A stretch of DNA of 51,955 bases from the NCBI RefSeq assembly GCF_026168755.1, contig NZ_JAPFDR010000018.1, forward strand, positions 1 through 51,955. The letters are read 5' to 3'. The translations under genes and the position numbers were made by a program. Below are positions 17,738-27,041 of this stretch, piece after piece (within the stretch, counting starts at the first letter, position 1; each line of letters starts with the position of its first letter). The stretch comes from Clostridium sp. (GTDB lineage Bacteria > Bacillota > Clostridia > Clostridiales > Clostridiaceae). The notes under the pieces are model-generated. The model searched no databases, was not told the DNA's origin, and saw nothing but the letters and a program-made list of their open reading frames with translations.

Positions 17738-18544
17738 TTATTTTTTCATAAACAATGTTCCAATTTCTTTACCCTCAGTAATATCTAATAATATTGATGG
17801 ATTATCTCCATTAGCTAATATCATATTACATCCTGCATTTATAGCTCTTTTTGCCGCAGTTAACTTTGTAGCCATTCCCCCAGTTCCAAGTGAACTTCCA
17901 GCGCCACCAGCACATTCTTCTAATTCTGGTGTAATTTCTTCTACAGTCTTTATAAGTTTAGAATTTGGATTCTTTCTTGGATCTGAATCATAGAATCCAT
18001 CTATGTCAGATAATATAATTAACAAATCAGCTGATACTAATTGTGCTACTATGGCAGATAAATTATCATTATCACCAAATCTAACTATGTTTTCTATTTC
18101 ATCTATGGCAACTGTATCATTTTCATTAACTATTGGTATTATTCCATTTTCTAATAAAGTTTCAAATGTATTAACAACATTCTCTCTTATATGATCATCT
18201 TCAACAACATCTCTTGTTAAAAGAACTTGACCAACAATATGACTATATTCTCCAAAAAACTTACTATATATATGCATAAGTTCACATTGACCTACTGCTG
18301 CTACCGCTTGTTTTTCTTTTATACTTGTTGGTTTTTCTTTTAATTTTAATTTATTAACTCCAACACCAACAGCTCCTGATGTAACAAGAACCACTTCTTT
18401 TCCCGAATTCATTAAATCTGATAACACCATTGTTAATTTTTCGATTCTTGTTAAATTTATATTTCCATTATCATAAGTAAGAGTAGATGTTCCTACCTTA
18501 ACTACTATTCTATTACATTCCGTTATTTGATCCCTATAATCCAT
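17738..18544 (-). CDS. proB: glutamate 5-kinase (short form, no PUA domain)
   Basis: First, feedback-controlled enzyme of proline synthesis; phosphorylates glutamate. It has 268 residues with only the amino-acid-kinase domain: VVKVGTSTLTYDNGN, VLVTSGAVGVGVNKL, PIVNENDTVAIDEI, RFGDNDNLSA and GTGGMATKLTAAKRA. The C-terminal PUA domain present in the E. coli enzyme (367 residues) is absent, as in several Firmicutes. proA follows, and no proC lies nearby. The operon diverges from the YjiH-type transporter gene across about 300 bases. Confidence 0.95.
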   Translation of the reverse strand: MDYRDQITECNRIVVKVGTSTLTYDNGNINLTRIEKLTMVLSDLMNSGKEVVLVTSGAVGVGVNKLKLKEKPTSIKEKQAVAAVGQCELMHIYSKFFGEYSHIVGQVLLTRDVVEDDHIRENVVNTFETLLENGIIPIVNENDTVAIDEIENIVRFGDNDNLSAIVAQLVSADLLIILSDIDGFYDSDPRKNPNSKLIKTVEEITPELEECAGGAGSSLGTGGMATKLTAAKRAINAGCNMILANGDNPSILLDITEGKEIGTLFMKK

Positions 18545-18758
18545 TTTACTTATCTCCCTAATCTTATCTTGTTATTTTTATATTATAATTATCTTTATTA
18601 CTATTTACCATAAAAATTATCTTTACATTTATCCCCTCATATTCCTTTTAAAGCGATTTCCATCTATAAAATTGAATAAAATTTTTATAAAACTTAATAA
18701 TTTTGCATAAAAATTAAATTTTACAAGCTTTTCCTAGCCATTTCTGCATAAAAAAGTA

Positions 18759-18823
18759 TTGATTTTTAATATTCTTATATTTAAAATGAACGTAGATGAA
18801 TAATTATAAAAATTTATATTCAT
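18759..18823 (+). promoter_or_regulatory. promoter of the YjiH-type gene with inverted repeat
   Basis: -35 TTGATT (18759-18764), 17-base spacer, -10 TAAAAT (18782-18787). Just after the expected start point lie inverted arms ATGAATA (18796-18802) and TATTCAT (18817-18823), which loosely resemble ArgR-type boxes. The rest of the 18545-18841 gap between proB and this gene shows nothing I can name. Confidence 0.55.
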
Positions 18824-18841
18824 AAATACAAAGGAGACAAA

Positions 18842-20215
18842 ATGGAAATTTCAAAATTTAAACCATTTAATAATAAAATTACCTTAAAAGATAATTTAAA
18901 ATCTATAATTCCTTCTATAATCGGTATTTTATTATTTATAATTCCAATAAAACACAAAGGTGGTGTAACAATTCCAATTGCTATTCTTTCTGGAATGTTA
19001 GTAGATTTTCTTGGTGAATATCTAGTATATATAATTACTGGAACATTAGTTATATCAGCTATACTTAGTTTAGTAACTACATTATTTAAACCTAAATTTA
19101 TTACTAATAATAAATTATTAAATTCACTTTTTAGTATTACACCTTTATGGTTAACATCTAGGGTGCTTGGAGGAATATTTGGAGTTCTTTCAGCATTTCA
19201 AATAGGGCCTGAAATGATAATAAGCGCAGATACTGGTTCATTTGTATTGCACGACCTTTTAACTGTATTATTTTCTATATTTTTGTTTGCAGGATTATTC
19301 TTACCACTATTACTTAACTTTGGCTTACTAGAATTTTTTGGTGCTTTATTAACAAAAGTAATGAGACCTTTATTTAAGTTACCTGGTCGTTCATCAATCG
19401 ACTGTATTACTTCTTGGTTAGGTGATGGTACCTTAGGAATAATGTTAACTAACAAACAATATGAAGATGGATTTTACACTGAAAGAGAAGCTGCTACCAT
19501 AAGTACTACATTCTCTGCAGTTTCAATTACATTTAGTTTAATCGTAATAAATACTGTTGGACTTGGAAATATGTTTGTACCATTCTATCTAACTGTTACA
19601 TTTGCTGGTATAGTTGCAGCAATAATAGTTCCAAGAATTTATCCATTATCAAAAAAGAAAGATACTTATTACAATGGTGAAACTAAAAAATTAGATGAAT
19701 CTATTCCTGAAGGATATACTGCCTTATCGTGGGGATATGAACAGGCTATAATAAAAGCAAGAAAAAACTCTAGTATAAGTGAATTCTTTGCTGAAGGCGC
19801 TAAAAATGTTTTAGATATGTGGCTTGGAGTTCTTCCTGTTGTTATGTGTATGGCAACATTAGCTCTTATAATAGCTACTTATACTCCAGTATTTAAAATT
19901 TTAGGATTGCCATTTGTTCCAATACTACATTTATTACAAGTACCTGAAGCCCTTCAAGCTTCTCAAACATTAGTTGTTGGTTTTGCTGATATGCTATTAC
20001 CTTCTGTTGTTGCTTCAACAACAATAACTAATGAAATGACAAGATTTATAGTTGCTGCAGTATCTGTAACTCAGCTTATATATATGTCTGAAGTTGGTGG
20101 TGTTTTACTTGGATCAAAGATTCCAGTAAACATAAAAGAATTAATTGTAATATTTATAGAAAGAACATTAATAACTTTACCTGTTATAGTTTTAATTGCA
20201 AATTTTATTTATTAA
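18842..20215 (+). CDS. YjiH family membrane protein (nucleoside-recognition/Gate domain)
   Basis: Polytopic membrane protein of 457 residues with about ten hydrophobic helices. It matches the YjiH group, whose members carry a Gate (nucleoside-recognition) domain; the N-terminal SIIGILLFIIPIKHKGGVTIPIA and the middle FELLFSIFLFAGLFLP-like helices fit. Likely a transporter in the cytoplasmic membrane, substrate unknown. AAGGAG stands just before the ATG, and a terminator follows the stop. Members are often placed near amino-acid metabolism genes; here it diverges from proBA, but a link is only suggestive. Confidence 0.8.
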   Translation: MEISKFKPFNNKITLKDNLKSIIPSIIGILLFIIPIKHKGGVTIPIAILSGMLVDFLGEYLVYIITGTLVISAILSLVTTLFKPKFITNNKLLNSLFSITPLWLTSRVLGGIFGVLSAFQIGPEMIISADTGSFVLHDLLTVLFSIFLFAGLFLPLLLNFGLLEFFGALLTKVMRPLFKLPGRSSIDCITSWLGDGTLGIMLTNKQYEDGFYTEREAATISTTFSAVSITFSLIVINTVGLGNMFVPFYLTVTFAGIVAAIIVPRIYPLSKKKDTYYNGETKKLDESIPEGYTALSWGYEQAIIKARKNSSISEFFAEGAKNVLDMWLGVLPVVMCMATLALIIATYTPVFKILGLPFVPILHLLQVPEALQASQTLVVGFADMLLPSVVASTTITNEMTRFIVAAVSVTQLIYMSEVGGVLLGSKIPVNIKELIVIFIERTLITLPVIVLIANFIY

Positions 20216-20222
20216 AATACTT

Positions 20223-20250
20223 AAGCTGTCTTTTGAAGACAGCTTATTTT
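20223..20250 (+). terminator. terminator of the YjiH-type gene
   Basis: Perfect ten-base stem AAGCTGTCTT/AAGACAGCTT with a three-base loop, followed by ATTTT. Confidence 0.85.
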
Positions 20251-20301
20251 AGTGTAAATAAAAAGGAGCAAACATAATGTTCAACTCCTAAATCCTTGAT
20301 A

Positions 20302-20376
20302 TGGTGACCTGTAGGGGAATCGAACCCCTGATTTCACCGTGAGAGGGTGACGTCTTGACCTCTTGACCAACAAGCC
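20302..20376 (-). tRNA. tRNA-Glu (anticodon CUC)
   Basis: Cloverleaf on the minus strand, 75 bases including CCA. Acceptor GGCTTGT pairs with ACAGGTC; the anticodon stem TCACC/GGTGA holds the loop CTCTCAC, which gives anticodon CTC; the T-arm is GGGGTTCGATTCCCC. It reads GAG. Confidence 0.93.
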
Positions 20377-20485
20377 ATTGTAAATTATTTACTTTACAAT
20401 ATTAATATTACCATATATTATAAAAATATTCTAGTTATTTTTTACATATTTAAAAATTTATTTAATTTTTACGCAAATTTTGTAA

Positions 20486-22180
20486 TTATTTCTTAATTCT
20501 TAGTTTTCTAAATCTATTATAAGCACTTATTAATTCCTGCTTTCTTACAGTAGCTAAACTTCCATATCCACCTTTTGTATTATCAATATTAATAAGATTA
20601 TTATTTATTTCATTAATCATTTTATCTGTAATTTCAATTAAAGTTAAATTTTTTCCAATTAAGTTGTTTTCAACATACTTCATTATAGCCCCTATAGTAT
20701 TTAATTGTTCAGTATCTACAATCTGCTCAACAGCTCTTAAATCTATATTATCTCTATTAATAGAAAGTCCATCCTTTCCTAAGGTTTTTATCTTAACACC
20801 TTTTGGCCCAGATTCTATAGTTCCCCTAAGTATTACCCTATCAAAATTTATATTAATATCTAAATCTTTACTATGTTTATTATTTTCTTTAATTAAAGAC
20901 TTAGCTTTTTCTGTAACTTCAAATGGTTCATAATTATCCATTTGGATAATTAAATCTGCAATATCAAAAAAGTCTCCTGAACTCCCGGCCACTAATATAG
21001 TTGATATACCTTTTTTATTATAAAGACTTCTTGCAACATCAATAAATGGAGTTATTGGCTCTTTATCCTTTGCCACAAGCTGTTGCATAATATTATCTCT
21101 AATCATAAAATTAGTTGCTGAAGTATCTTCATCTATTAAAAATACCTTTGTTCCACTTTCAATTCCTTCAACAATATTAGCTGCCTGAGATGTACTTCCG
21201 CTTGCATTTTCTGTATAAAACTTAACTGTATCTTTTCCATTAGGCAGATTATTTATAAATAATGATATATCAGTTTTAGTTATTGCTCTTCCATCTTCAG
21301 CTCTAACTTTTAAAGCACTATCATCAGTAATAACAAATTCTCTACCATCACCTTCAATATGATTATATACCCCAAGTTCTAATGCTCTAAGTAATGTTGA
21401 TTTACCATGATATCCGCCACCAACTATAAGTGTTATTCCTTCTGGTATCCCCATACCTTTTATAATTCCTCTATTTGGTGTATTAAACTCTATTTCTAAT
21501 TCTTTAGGTGATATAAATTTCTTTCCATCCTTTAATGGTTTTTGTGAAACCCCACTTTCTCTTGGCAAAATAGAATTATTACCTACAAATGCAACTAATT
21601 TTCTCCTTTTAAGTTCACCTCTAATAAACTCTTGATCTTGAACTAACTTTATTCTTTCATCTAAAGCTTTATTATTTACATTAGTATAAATTAAAGTATT
21701 CTCTACTATGTTAGGTAAAATATTAAATAATATCTTTTCTAATTCATATGATAATACACTTCTTCCTTTAGCCGGAAAACCAATATAAAATCTTGCTTCA
21801 ATTTTTTCATTATCTATTATTATTGAAGTTCTTTCTAATATTTGTTGTGGACATCTACTTATTTCTAAAAGCCCACTCTTACCTGACCCAAATATTTTTT
21901 CACCATATTTATATATATTTTTACTAAATAATCTAGTTAAAAAATCACATAATGCAATTTTCTTATATTTCTCATTAAATAATTGCCCTGGAAATTTATT
22001 AATATTATCTTCTACTATTACTCTAACTCTTGATGGTGATGCAAATGGATCTCCTTGAACATGATCTATGCTTAATACATAGTTATCAAATTTATATTGC
22101 CCCTCTAAATCTTTATATGACTTATATCCTCGCCCATTGATTCTATCTAATTCTCTTTTTAAATCCCTTGAATTTTTCAT
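20486..22180 (-). CDS. predicted ABC-class ATPase (COG3044 type)
   Basis: Cytoplasmic ATPase of 564 residues. The Walker A motif is GGGYHGKSTLL (near 250-260), the signature-like ASGSTSQAAN and Walker B KVFLIDEDTSATNFM follow, then ILVAGSSGDFFDIADLIIQM. This layout matches the stand-alone 'ABC class ATPase' family, not transporters. The N-terminal half (GRGYKSYKDLEGQYKF...) is family-specific. Its role is unknown. It starts three bases after the stop of the DUF1836 gene, so the pair is one operon. Confidence 0.88.
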   Translation of the reverse strand: MKNSRDLKRELDRINGRGYKSYKDLEGQYKFDNYVLSIDHVQGDPFASPSRVRVIVEDNINKFPGQLFNEKYKKIALCDFLTRLFSKNIYKYGEKIFGSGKSGLLEISRCPQQILERTSIIIDNEKIEARFYIGFPAKGRSVLSYELEKILFNILPNIVENTLIYTNVNNKALDERIKLVQDQEFIRGELKRRKLVAFVGNNSILPRESGVSQKPLKDGKKFISPKELEIEFNTPNRGIIKGMGIPEGITLIVGGGYHGKSTLLRALELGVYNHIEGDGREFVITDDSALKVRAEDGRAITKTDISLFINNLPNGKDTVKFYTENASGSTSQAANIVEGIESGTKVFLIDEDTSATNFMIRDNIMQQLVAKDKEPITPFIDVARSLYNKKGISTILVAGSSGDFFDIADLIIQMDNYEPFEVTEKAKSLIKENNKHSKDLDININFDRVILRGTIESGPKGVKIKTLGKDGLSINRDNIDLRAVEQIVDTEQLNTIGAIMKYVENNLIGKNLTLIEITDKMINEINNNLINIDNTKGGYGSLATVRKQELISAYNRFRKLRIKK

Positions 22181-22183
22181 ATA

Positions 22184-22756
22184 CTACTCCTGTTCAGTGA
22201 AGAACTCATCAATTAACTTCTCACTCATTCTTCTATACATATTACTCATATTTACTAAAGAACATAACAATAAAAATCTTTTTTCAAATTCACTATTTAA
22301 TACTTTATTTTCATCAATTTTATTATTTATATTCTCAATTTTATTAATAACATCTTCTCTAAAGTTATTCTCATCATTTACGCATTCATCTAAAAAGCAA
22401 GAGTATAATTCTCTTAGTGGATAATTATCTTCCTCTGGCTTATTTATAAATTCATCTAAAGAAAGCTTTATATCATTTATAGATAATGCCCCTTTTAAAT
22501 TGTAAATTAAAGACATTAATATTATATGCTCTTTTGAATATTTCTTATTTTTTATTGGTAATAATAATTTCCCTTTAGCATAATTATTAATCATGGTTTT
22601 TGTTAATATTTTTTCATCTTCGTTTCTTTTTTGATTACTTAATTTCGATTCAAATAGTTGTATTACTTGATCCATATATAAATCTATTTCTGGTATTTCA
22701 TCTAACTTTATATTACTTTCTAATTGCAAACTATTTAGTATTTCTAGTATATTCAT
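22184..22756 (-). CDS. DUF1836 family protein
   Basis: Soluble, helix-rich protein of about 190 residues of the DUF1836 family (LTKTMINNYAKGKLLLPIKNK, then KEHIILMSLIYNLKGALSI). The N-terminal part has a MerR-like winged-helix look (TKTMINNY..K..LLP), so DNA binding is possible but unproven. ATG 22756 is chosen because GGAGG lies five bases upstream; the longer frame starts at a GTG that overlaps this ribosome site. It is first in an operon with the ABC-class ATPase. Confidence 0.82.
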   Translation of the reverse strand: MNILEILNSLQLESNIKLDEIPEIDLYMDQVIQLFESKLSNQKRNEDEKILTKTMINNYAKGKLLLPIKNKKYSKEHIILMSLIYNLKGALSINDIKLSLDEFINKPEEDNYPLRELYSCFLDECVNDENNFREDVINKIENINNKIDENKVLNSEFEKRFLLLCSLVNMSNMYRRMSEKLIDEFFTEQE

Positions 22757-22970
22757 AGCATCCTCCACGTAGTTTTTAAAACTATATCATCTATGTATTT
22801 AATAATAATAGCATTTACTAACATTTGCAAGAATATTTAATATAATTAATGATAATTTCATTAAATCACCTATTATAAACTTTGACTCTTTTGCACATAT
22901 AATAAATAATATCAATATAATATCATGTAGTTTTAATAACTATATATTGAATCGAGAGGTGTTTTTCTAT

Positions 22971-23618
22971 ATGTATAAAAAATTAAGAGAACCTATTAAC
23001 TCTATTACCCATTTTGCTGGAGCCGGCTTATCTTTACTTGCTTTAATAGCAATGTTAATTAAGTCTATATCCTCAAACTCTTCTAGTATTGCAATATTAT
23101 CTGTGACTATTTTTGGAATTAGTTTAATTCTTTTATATACAACTTCTGGAACCTATCATGGAATAATGTCTAGCGAGAAGGTAATTAATACTTTTAAAAA
23201 GCTTGATCACTCAATGATTTTTGTTTTAATTGCTGGATCTTATGCTCCATTCTGTTTGCTTTCTATTGGTGGCAAATTTGGTATTACAATGTTTATAATA
23301 ATGATTACCCTTGCTATTGCAGGAATTATATTTAAACTTTGTTGGTTTAATTGTCCTTGTTGGGTTGATAGTGCAATGTATATTGGAATGGGCTGGGCTG
23401 CTTTGTTTATGATTAAACCTTTAGCCGCTATTTTACCTGGAATAAGTTTATTTTGGTTAGTTCTTGGTGGCGTTCTTTATACAATTGGAGGAATTATTTA
23501 TGCCAGTAAATCTAAGAAATTAACTATAGGAAATTGGGGATTTCATGAAATATTCCATATCTTTATATTACTTGGTAGTTTGAGTCATTTTATTTGTGTA
23601 TATACTTACGTAATATAA
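22971..23618 (+). CDS. hemolysin III / PAQR family membrane protein (TrhA-like)
   Basis: Integral membrane protein of 215 residues with seven hydrophobic helices. Hallmarks of the bacterial hemolysin-III/PAQR group are present: REPINSITHFAGAGLS near the start, TSGTYHG, KLDHSMIFVLIAGSYAPF and the C-terminal GFHEIFHIFILLGSLSHF, with the His and Asp residues that bind a metal in PAQR proteins. Members affect membrane fluidity. ATG 22971 has AGAGGTG upstream; an in-frame TTG at 22947 has none. A terminator follows. Confidence 0.92.
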   Translation: MYKKLREPINSITHFAGAGLSLLALIAMLIKSISSNSSSIAILSVTIFGISLILLYTTSGTYHGIMSSEKVINTFKKLDHSMIFVLIAGSYAPFCLLSIGGKFGITMFIIMITLAIAGIIFKLCWFNCPCWVDSAMYIGMGWAALFMIKPLAAILPGISLFWLVLGGVLYTIGGIIYASKSKKLTIGNWGFHEIFHIFILLGSLSHFICVYTYVI

Positions 23619-23623
23619 GTAAA

Positions 23624-23667
23624 AAAGAGTTGTCTTGCTAAATAATTAGTATACAACTCTTTTTTTA
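23624..23667 (+). terminator. terminator after the hemolysin III gene
   Basis: Stem AAAGAGTTGT (23624-23633) with ACAACTCTTT (23653-23662), then a run of T. Confidence 0.85.
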
Positions 23668-23769
23668 TAAAAAATTAATTCACACTTTCAATATTGTATA
23701 TTTTCATGAAAAGATAAAAACTTTGTGTTATAATATCGAGAGAATAAGAAATGAAATGAGGTATGTTGA

Positions 23770-25359
23770 GTGATAAATGTTTTAAATGTAAGTTTAAGAT
23801 ACGGGTCTCGTAAATTATTTGAAGATGTTAATATCAAGTTTACTCCTGGTAACTGCTATGGTGTTATTGGTGCTAACGGAGCTGGAAAATCTACATTCTT
23901 AAAAATATTATCTGGAGAAGTTGAACCAAATACTGGTGAAGTTATCATTGCTCCAAATACAAGAATGTCTGTTTTAAGTCAAGATCATTATAAATATGAT
24001 GAATTCCCTGTTTTAGAAACAGTTATAATGGGTAATGAAAGATTACATACTATAATGAAAGAAAAAGATGCTTTATATGCTAAGCCTGACTTTTCAGATG
24101 AAGATGGAATTAAAGCCGCTGAATTAGAAGGTGAATTTGCTGAATTAAACGGTTGGGAAGCTGAATCTGAAGCATCATCTTTATTACAAGGCTTAGGAAT
24201 CGGAACTGATGCACATTACAAATTAATGTCAGAATTAACTGGTGCTGAAAAAGTTAAAGTATTACTTGCTCAAGCTTTATTTGGTAACCCAGGAATATTA
24301 ATCCTTGACGAGCCTACTAACCACTTAGATATTAAATCAATTAAATGGCTTCAATCTTTCTTAGGTGACTTTGAAGGTACAGTTATAGTTGTATCACATG
24401 ATAGACATTTCTTAAATGAAGTTTGTACTCACATGGCTGACGTTGACTTCGGTAAGATTAAACTATATGTTGGTAACTATGATTTCTGGTATGAATCAAG
24501 CCAATTAGCTACTCAAATGGCTAAAGACCAAAATAAGAAAAAGGAAGAAAAAATTAAGGAATTACAAGACTTTATCGCTAGATTTAGTGCTAATGCTTCT
24601 AAATCAAAGCAAGCAACATCTCGTAAAAAGTTATTAGAAAAAATTACTTTAGACGATATAGAGCCTTCAAGCAGAAGATATCCATTCGTTGGATTTAAGC
24701 CTGAAAGAGAGGTTGGTAATGATATATTAGTAGTTGAAGGATTATCTAAAACTGTTGATGGCGTTAAAGTTTTAGATAACGTAAGCTTCAGAGTAAATAA
24801 AGATGAAAAAATTGCTTTTGTAGGAAATGAAATTGCAATTACAACTTTATTTAAGATAATAAACGGAGAAATGGAACCAGATGCTGGTGAATATAAATGG
24901 GGTATCACTATAACTAAAGCATACTTCCCTAAAGATAACTCTGAATTCTTTAACGATTGTACATTAAGCTTAGTTGACTGGTTAAGACAATTCTCTGAAG
25001 AAAAATCTGAAAGTTATATTAGAGGATTTTTAGGAAGAATGTTATTCTCTGGAGAAGAAGCTTTAAAAGAAGCTAACGTATTATCTGGAGGAGAAAAGGT
25101 TAGATGTATGCTTTCTAGAATGATGCTTTCTAGTGCAAATGTATTAATTTTAGATGGTCCTACTAACCACTTAGACCTTGAATCAATTACAGCTGTAAAT
25201 AACGGATTAAAGGACTATAACAGTAATGTATTATTTGCTTCTCATGACCACCAATTCGTTCAAACAGTTGCAAATAGAATTATAAGAATAAATGATGATG
25301 GATCTATCTTTGATAGAACTATGACATATGACGAATTCTTAGAAAAATTCGGTGAATAA
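23770..25359 (+). CDS. ykpA: ABC-F ATPase (YkpA/YbiT type)
   Basis: Soluble ABC-F protein of 529 residues that is expected to act on the ribosome, not as a transporter. Domain 1 has Walker A GANGAGKST (34-42), a weak signature LTGAEKVK and Walker B LDEPTNHLD with Glu181. A linker follows (about 245-300, KKKEEKIKELQDFIARFSANA). Domain 2 lacks a true Walker A (VGNEIAITTLF near 351-361), keeps LSGGEKVR, and reads LDGPTNHLD with Gly463 where the catalytic Glu belongs. Loss of the second Walker A is, from memory, shared with Bacillus YkpA, but the Glu-to-Gly change is not. The start is GTG with a GAGG site upstream. Confidence 0.92.
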   Translation: MINVLNVSLRYGSRKLFEDVNIKFTPGNCYGVIGANGAGKSTFLKILSGEVEPNTGEVIIAPNTRMSVLSQDHYKYDEFPVLETVIMGNERLHTIMKEKDALYAKPDFSDEDGIKAAELEGEFAELNGWEAESEASSLLQGLGIGTDAHYKLMSELTGAEKVKVLLAQALFGNPGILILDEPTNHLDIKSIKWLQSFLGDFEGTVIVVSHDRHFLNEVCTHMADVDFGKIKLYVGNYDFWYESSQLATQMAKDQNKKKEEKIKELQDFIARFSANASKSKQATSRKKLLEKITLDDIEPSSRRYPFVGFKPEREVGNDILVVEGLSKTVDGVKVLDNVSFRVNKDEKIAFVGNEIAITTLFKIINGEMEPDAGEYKWGITITKAYFPKDNSEFFNDCTLSLVDWLRQFSEEKSESYIRGFLGRMLFSGEEALKEANVLSGGEKVRCMLSRMMLSSANVLILDGPTNHLDLESITAVNNGLKDYNSNVLFASHDHQFVQTVANRIIRINDDGSIFDRTMTYDEFLEKFGE

Positions 25360-25360
25360 T

Positions 25361-25392
25361 AAAGGGAGCCAATATTACAGGCTCCTTTATTT
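25361..25392. terminator. shared terminator between ABC-F and TetR genes
   Basis: Stem AAAGGGAGCC with GGCTCCTTT (one bulge), T-rich on the plus strand side. It lies between convergent genes and overlaps the TetR stop codon. Confidence 0.75.
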
Positions 25393-25947
25393 AATTACTA
25401 AACCATCAAACATTATATCTATAATATTTCTCATGGTATCTTTATAATCTAATTTTTCTTTATGTAAATTATCATCTTCAATTAAAATTCTAATACTACC
25501 AATTAGAACACTTTTCATAAGATTTAAATTTACTTTTTTAATTAATCCCTCTTTAATACATTTATTTATCAGTATTTCTGTTGGACCCCAGCATATATCT
25601 AATCTATTAATTATTTTTTCATAGATATTAGGATAAAATTTCTTTATTTCATGTATTTTTGTATAATCAATAGTATTATAAGAAGTTGGGATTACTGTTA
25701 ATAATCTCTTTAACTTGTCTAAATCATCTATACTATTATCTTCAATTATTACCTGTCCTTGATGTTTAATTGAATCAAACACCTCATCAACTAATAAGCT
25801 TAATAATGTTTCCTTACTATCTATATTTTCATAAAGAGTTCTTTTACTAACCCCCAATTTGTTAGCAATATCATCCATTGTAAATTTAACGCCTTTTTCT
25901 CTAAAGATATCTATAGTTGCATTTATTATTTTTATTTCCAAGCTCAT
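25387..25947 (-). CDS. TetR family transcription regulator
   Basis: Repressor-type protein of about 186 residues. The N-terminal TetR helix-turn-helix is clear (ATIDIFREKGVKFTMDDIANKLGVSKRTLYENIDSKE region), with a variable ligand domain behind. ATG 25947 has GGAGG five bases upstream; a GTG four codons earlier overlaps this site. It is divergent from psd, whose promoter carries a 12-base inverted repeat, so psd is the likely target (inference). Confidence 0.87.
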   Translation of the reverse strand: MSLEIKIINATIDIFREKGVKFTMDDIANKLGVSKRTLYENIDSKETLLSLLVDEVFDSIKHQGQVIIEDNSIDDLDKLKRLLTVIPTSYNTIDYTKIHEIKKFYPNIYEKIINRLDICWGPTEILINKCIKEGLIKKVNLNLMKSVLIGSIRILIEDDNLHKEKLDYKDTMRNIIDIMFDGLVIK

Positions 25948-26052
25948 ACAATCCTCCACAACCTAATAAACTATTTCATATAAATTTATTCTATAGTTTT
26001 ACATTTATAGTTTCAAATAACTTTTCTATTATATTAATGTTAATAAACTATT

Positions 26053-26095
26053 AAAAGAAAATATGTTAATATATTATTATATTTTCTTTTATAAT
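26053..26095 (+). promoter_or_regulatory. psd promoter with palindromic operator
   Basis: -10 TATAAT (26090-26095) with a weak -35 TTAATA (26067-26072) at 17 bases. Perfect 12-base inverted arms AAAAGAAAATAT (26053-26064) and its complement (26079-26090) enclose the promoter. It is a candidate binding site for the divergent TetR protein. Confidence 0.6.
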
Positions 26096-26133
26096 AAATA
26101 ATAACATTTTTCTTAATTAATATGAGGTAAATT

Positions 26134-27024
26134 ATGATACAAATTTATAATAGACAAACAAATAAATATGATACTGAAGATGTTGCTGGCGGAAAGTACA
26201 TAAAGTGGGCTTATGAATCACCAATAGGTAAAAGTTTTGTTGAATTATTTATAAAAAGAAAACTTTTTTCTAAATTATATGGTAATTATTGCGATAGTAA
26301 ATTTAGTACAAAAAAAATTAACTCATTTATTAAAAATTTTAACATTAATACTGATATATTTACTGATGATCCATCAGACTTTAAAAGTTTTAATGACTTT
26401 TTTATTAGAAAACTTACTCCAGAAGCTAGGCCTATTAATAAAAATAAAAATATCTTAATCTCCCCTGGTGATGGACGTTTATTAGCTTATACTGATATTG
26501 ATATAAATTCCTTAATTCAGGTGAAGGGAATTACTTATAGCTTATCTGAATTAATAGAAGATAATCCTATTGCAAATGAATATAATGGTGGTACTTGTTT
26601 AGTTTTAAGACTATGCCCTACAGACTATCATAGACTACACTTTATTGATAATGGTGTTGCAGAAAAATCAAATATAGTTAAGGGGAATTATTACTCTGTT
26701 AATCCTACAGCTTTAGAGAGAATTCCTAAGTTATATTGTCAAAATAAACGTGAATGGTCTGTTTTTCACTCTGAAAATTTTGACGATGTAATTCTTATAG
26801 AAGTAGGTGCAACTTGTGTTGGGTCTATAGTTCAAAGCTATGAACCAAATAAAAAAGTTACTAAAGGTGATGAAAAATCATACTTTAAATTTGGTGGTTC
26901 TACTACTATTCTTTTCTTCAAGCCAAACACTGTAAATATAGATGATGATATACTTATACAATCATCTTTTGGCTTTGAAACAAAAGTTAATATGGGAGAA
27001 AAAATAGGAGAAAAATTTAACTAA
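26134..27024 (+). CDS. psd: phosphatidylserine decarboxylase
   Basis: Makes phosphatidylethanolamine from phosphatidylserine at the membrane. It has 296 residues. The self-cleavage motif GGST is at 254-257, so Ser256 would become the pyruvoyl group. Family motifs [36 protein letters not shown] and VGATCVGSI are all present. The start has TGAGG upstream. No pssA gene lies adjacent. The divergent TetR gene and the promoter palindrome suggest regulation. Confidence 0.95.
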   Translation: MIQIYNRQTNKYDTEDVAGGKYIKWAYESPIGKSFVELFIKRKLFSKLYGNYCDSKFSTKKINSFIKNFNINTDIFTDDPSDFKSFNDFFIRKLTPEARPINKNKNILISPGDGRLLAYTDIDINSLIQVKGITYSLSELIEDNPIANEYNGGTCLVLRLCPTDYHRLHFIDNGVAEKSNIVKGNYYSVNPTALERIPKLYCQNKREWSVFHSENFDDVILIEVGATCVGSIVQSYEPNKKVTKGDEKSYFKFGGSTTILFFKPNTVNIDDDILIQSSFGFETKVNMGEKIGEKFN

Positions 27025-27041
27025 AGTGCTTTGCACTTTAG
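27021..27041. terminator. shared terminator between psd and the CARF gene
   Basis: Stem CTAAAGTGC/GCACTTTAG with a three-base loop, followed by TTATTTATT on the plus strand. It overlaps the ends of both convergent genes. Confidence 0.8.

Noticed and set aside
22757..22768. GTG start for the DUF1836 gene (and the same pattern at 25959 for TetR)
   Set aside because: The GTG overlaps the GGAGG ribosome site of an in-frame ATG four codons on, which is the likelier start.
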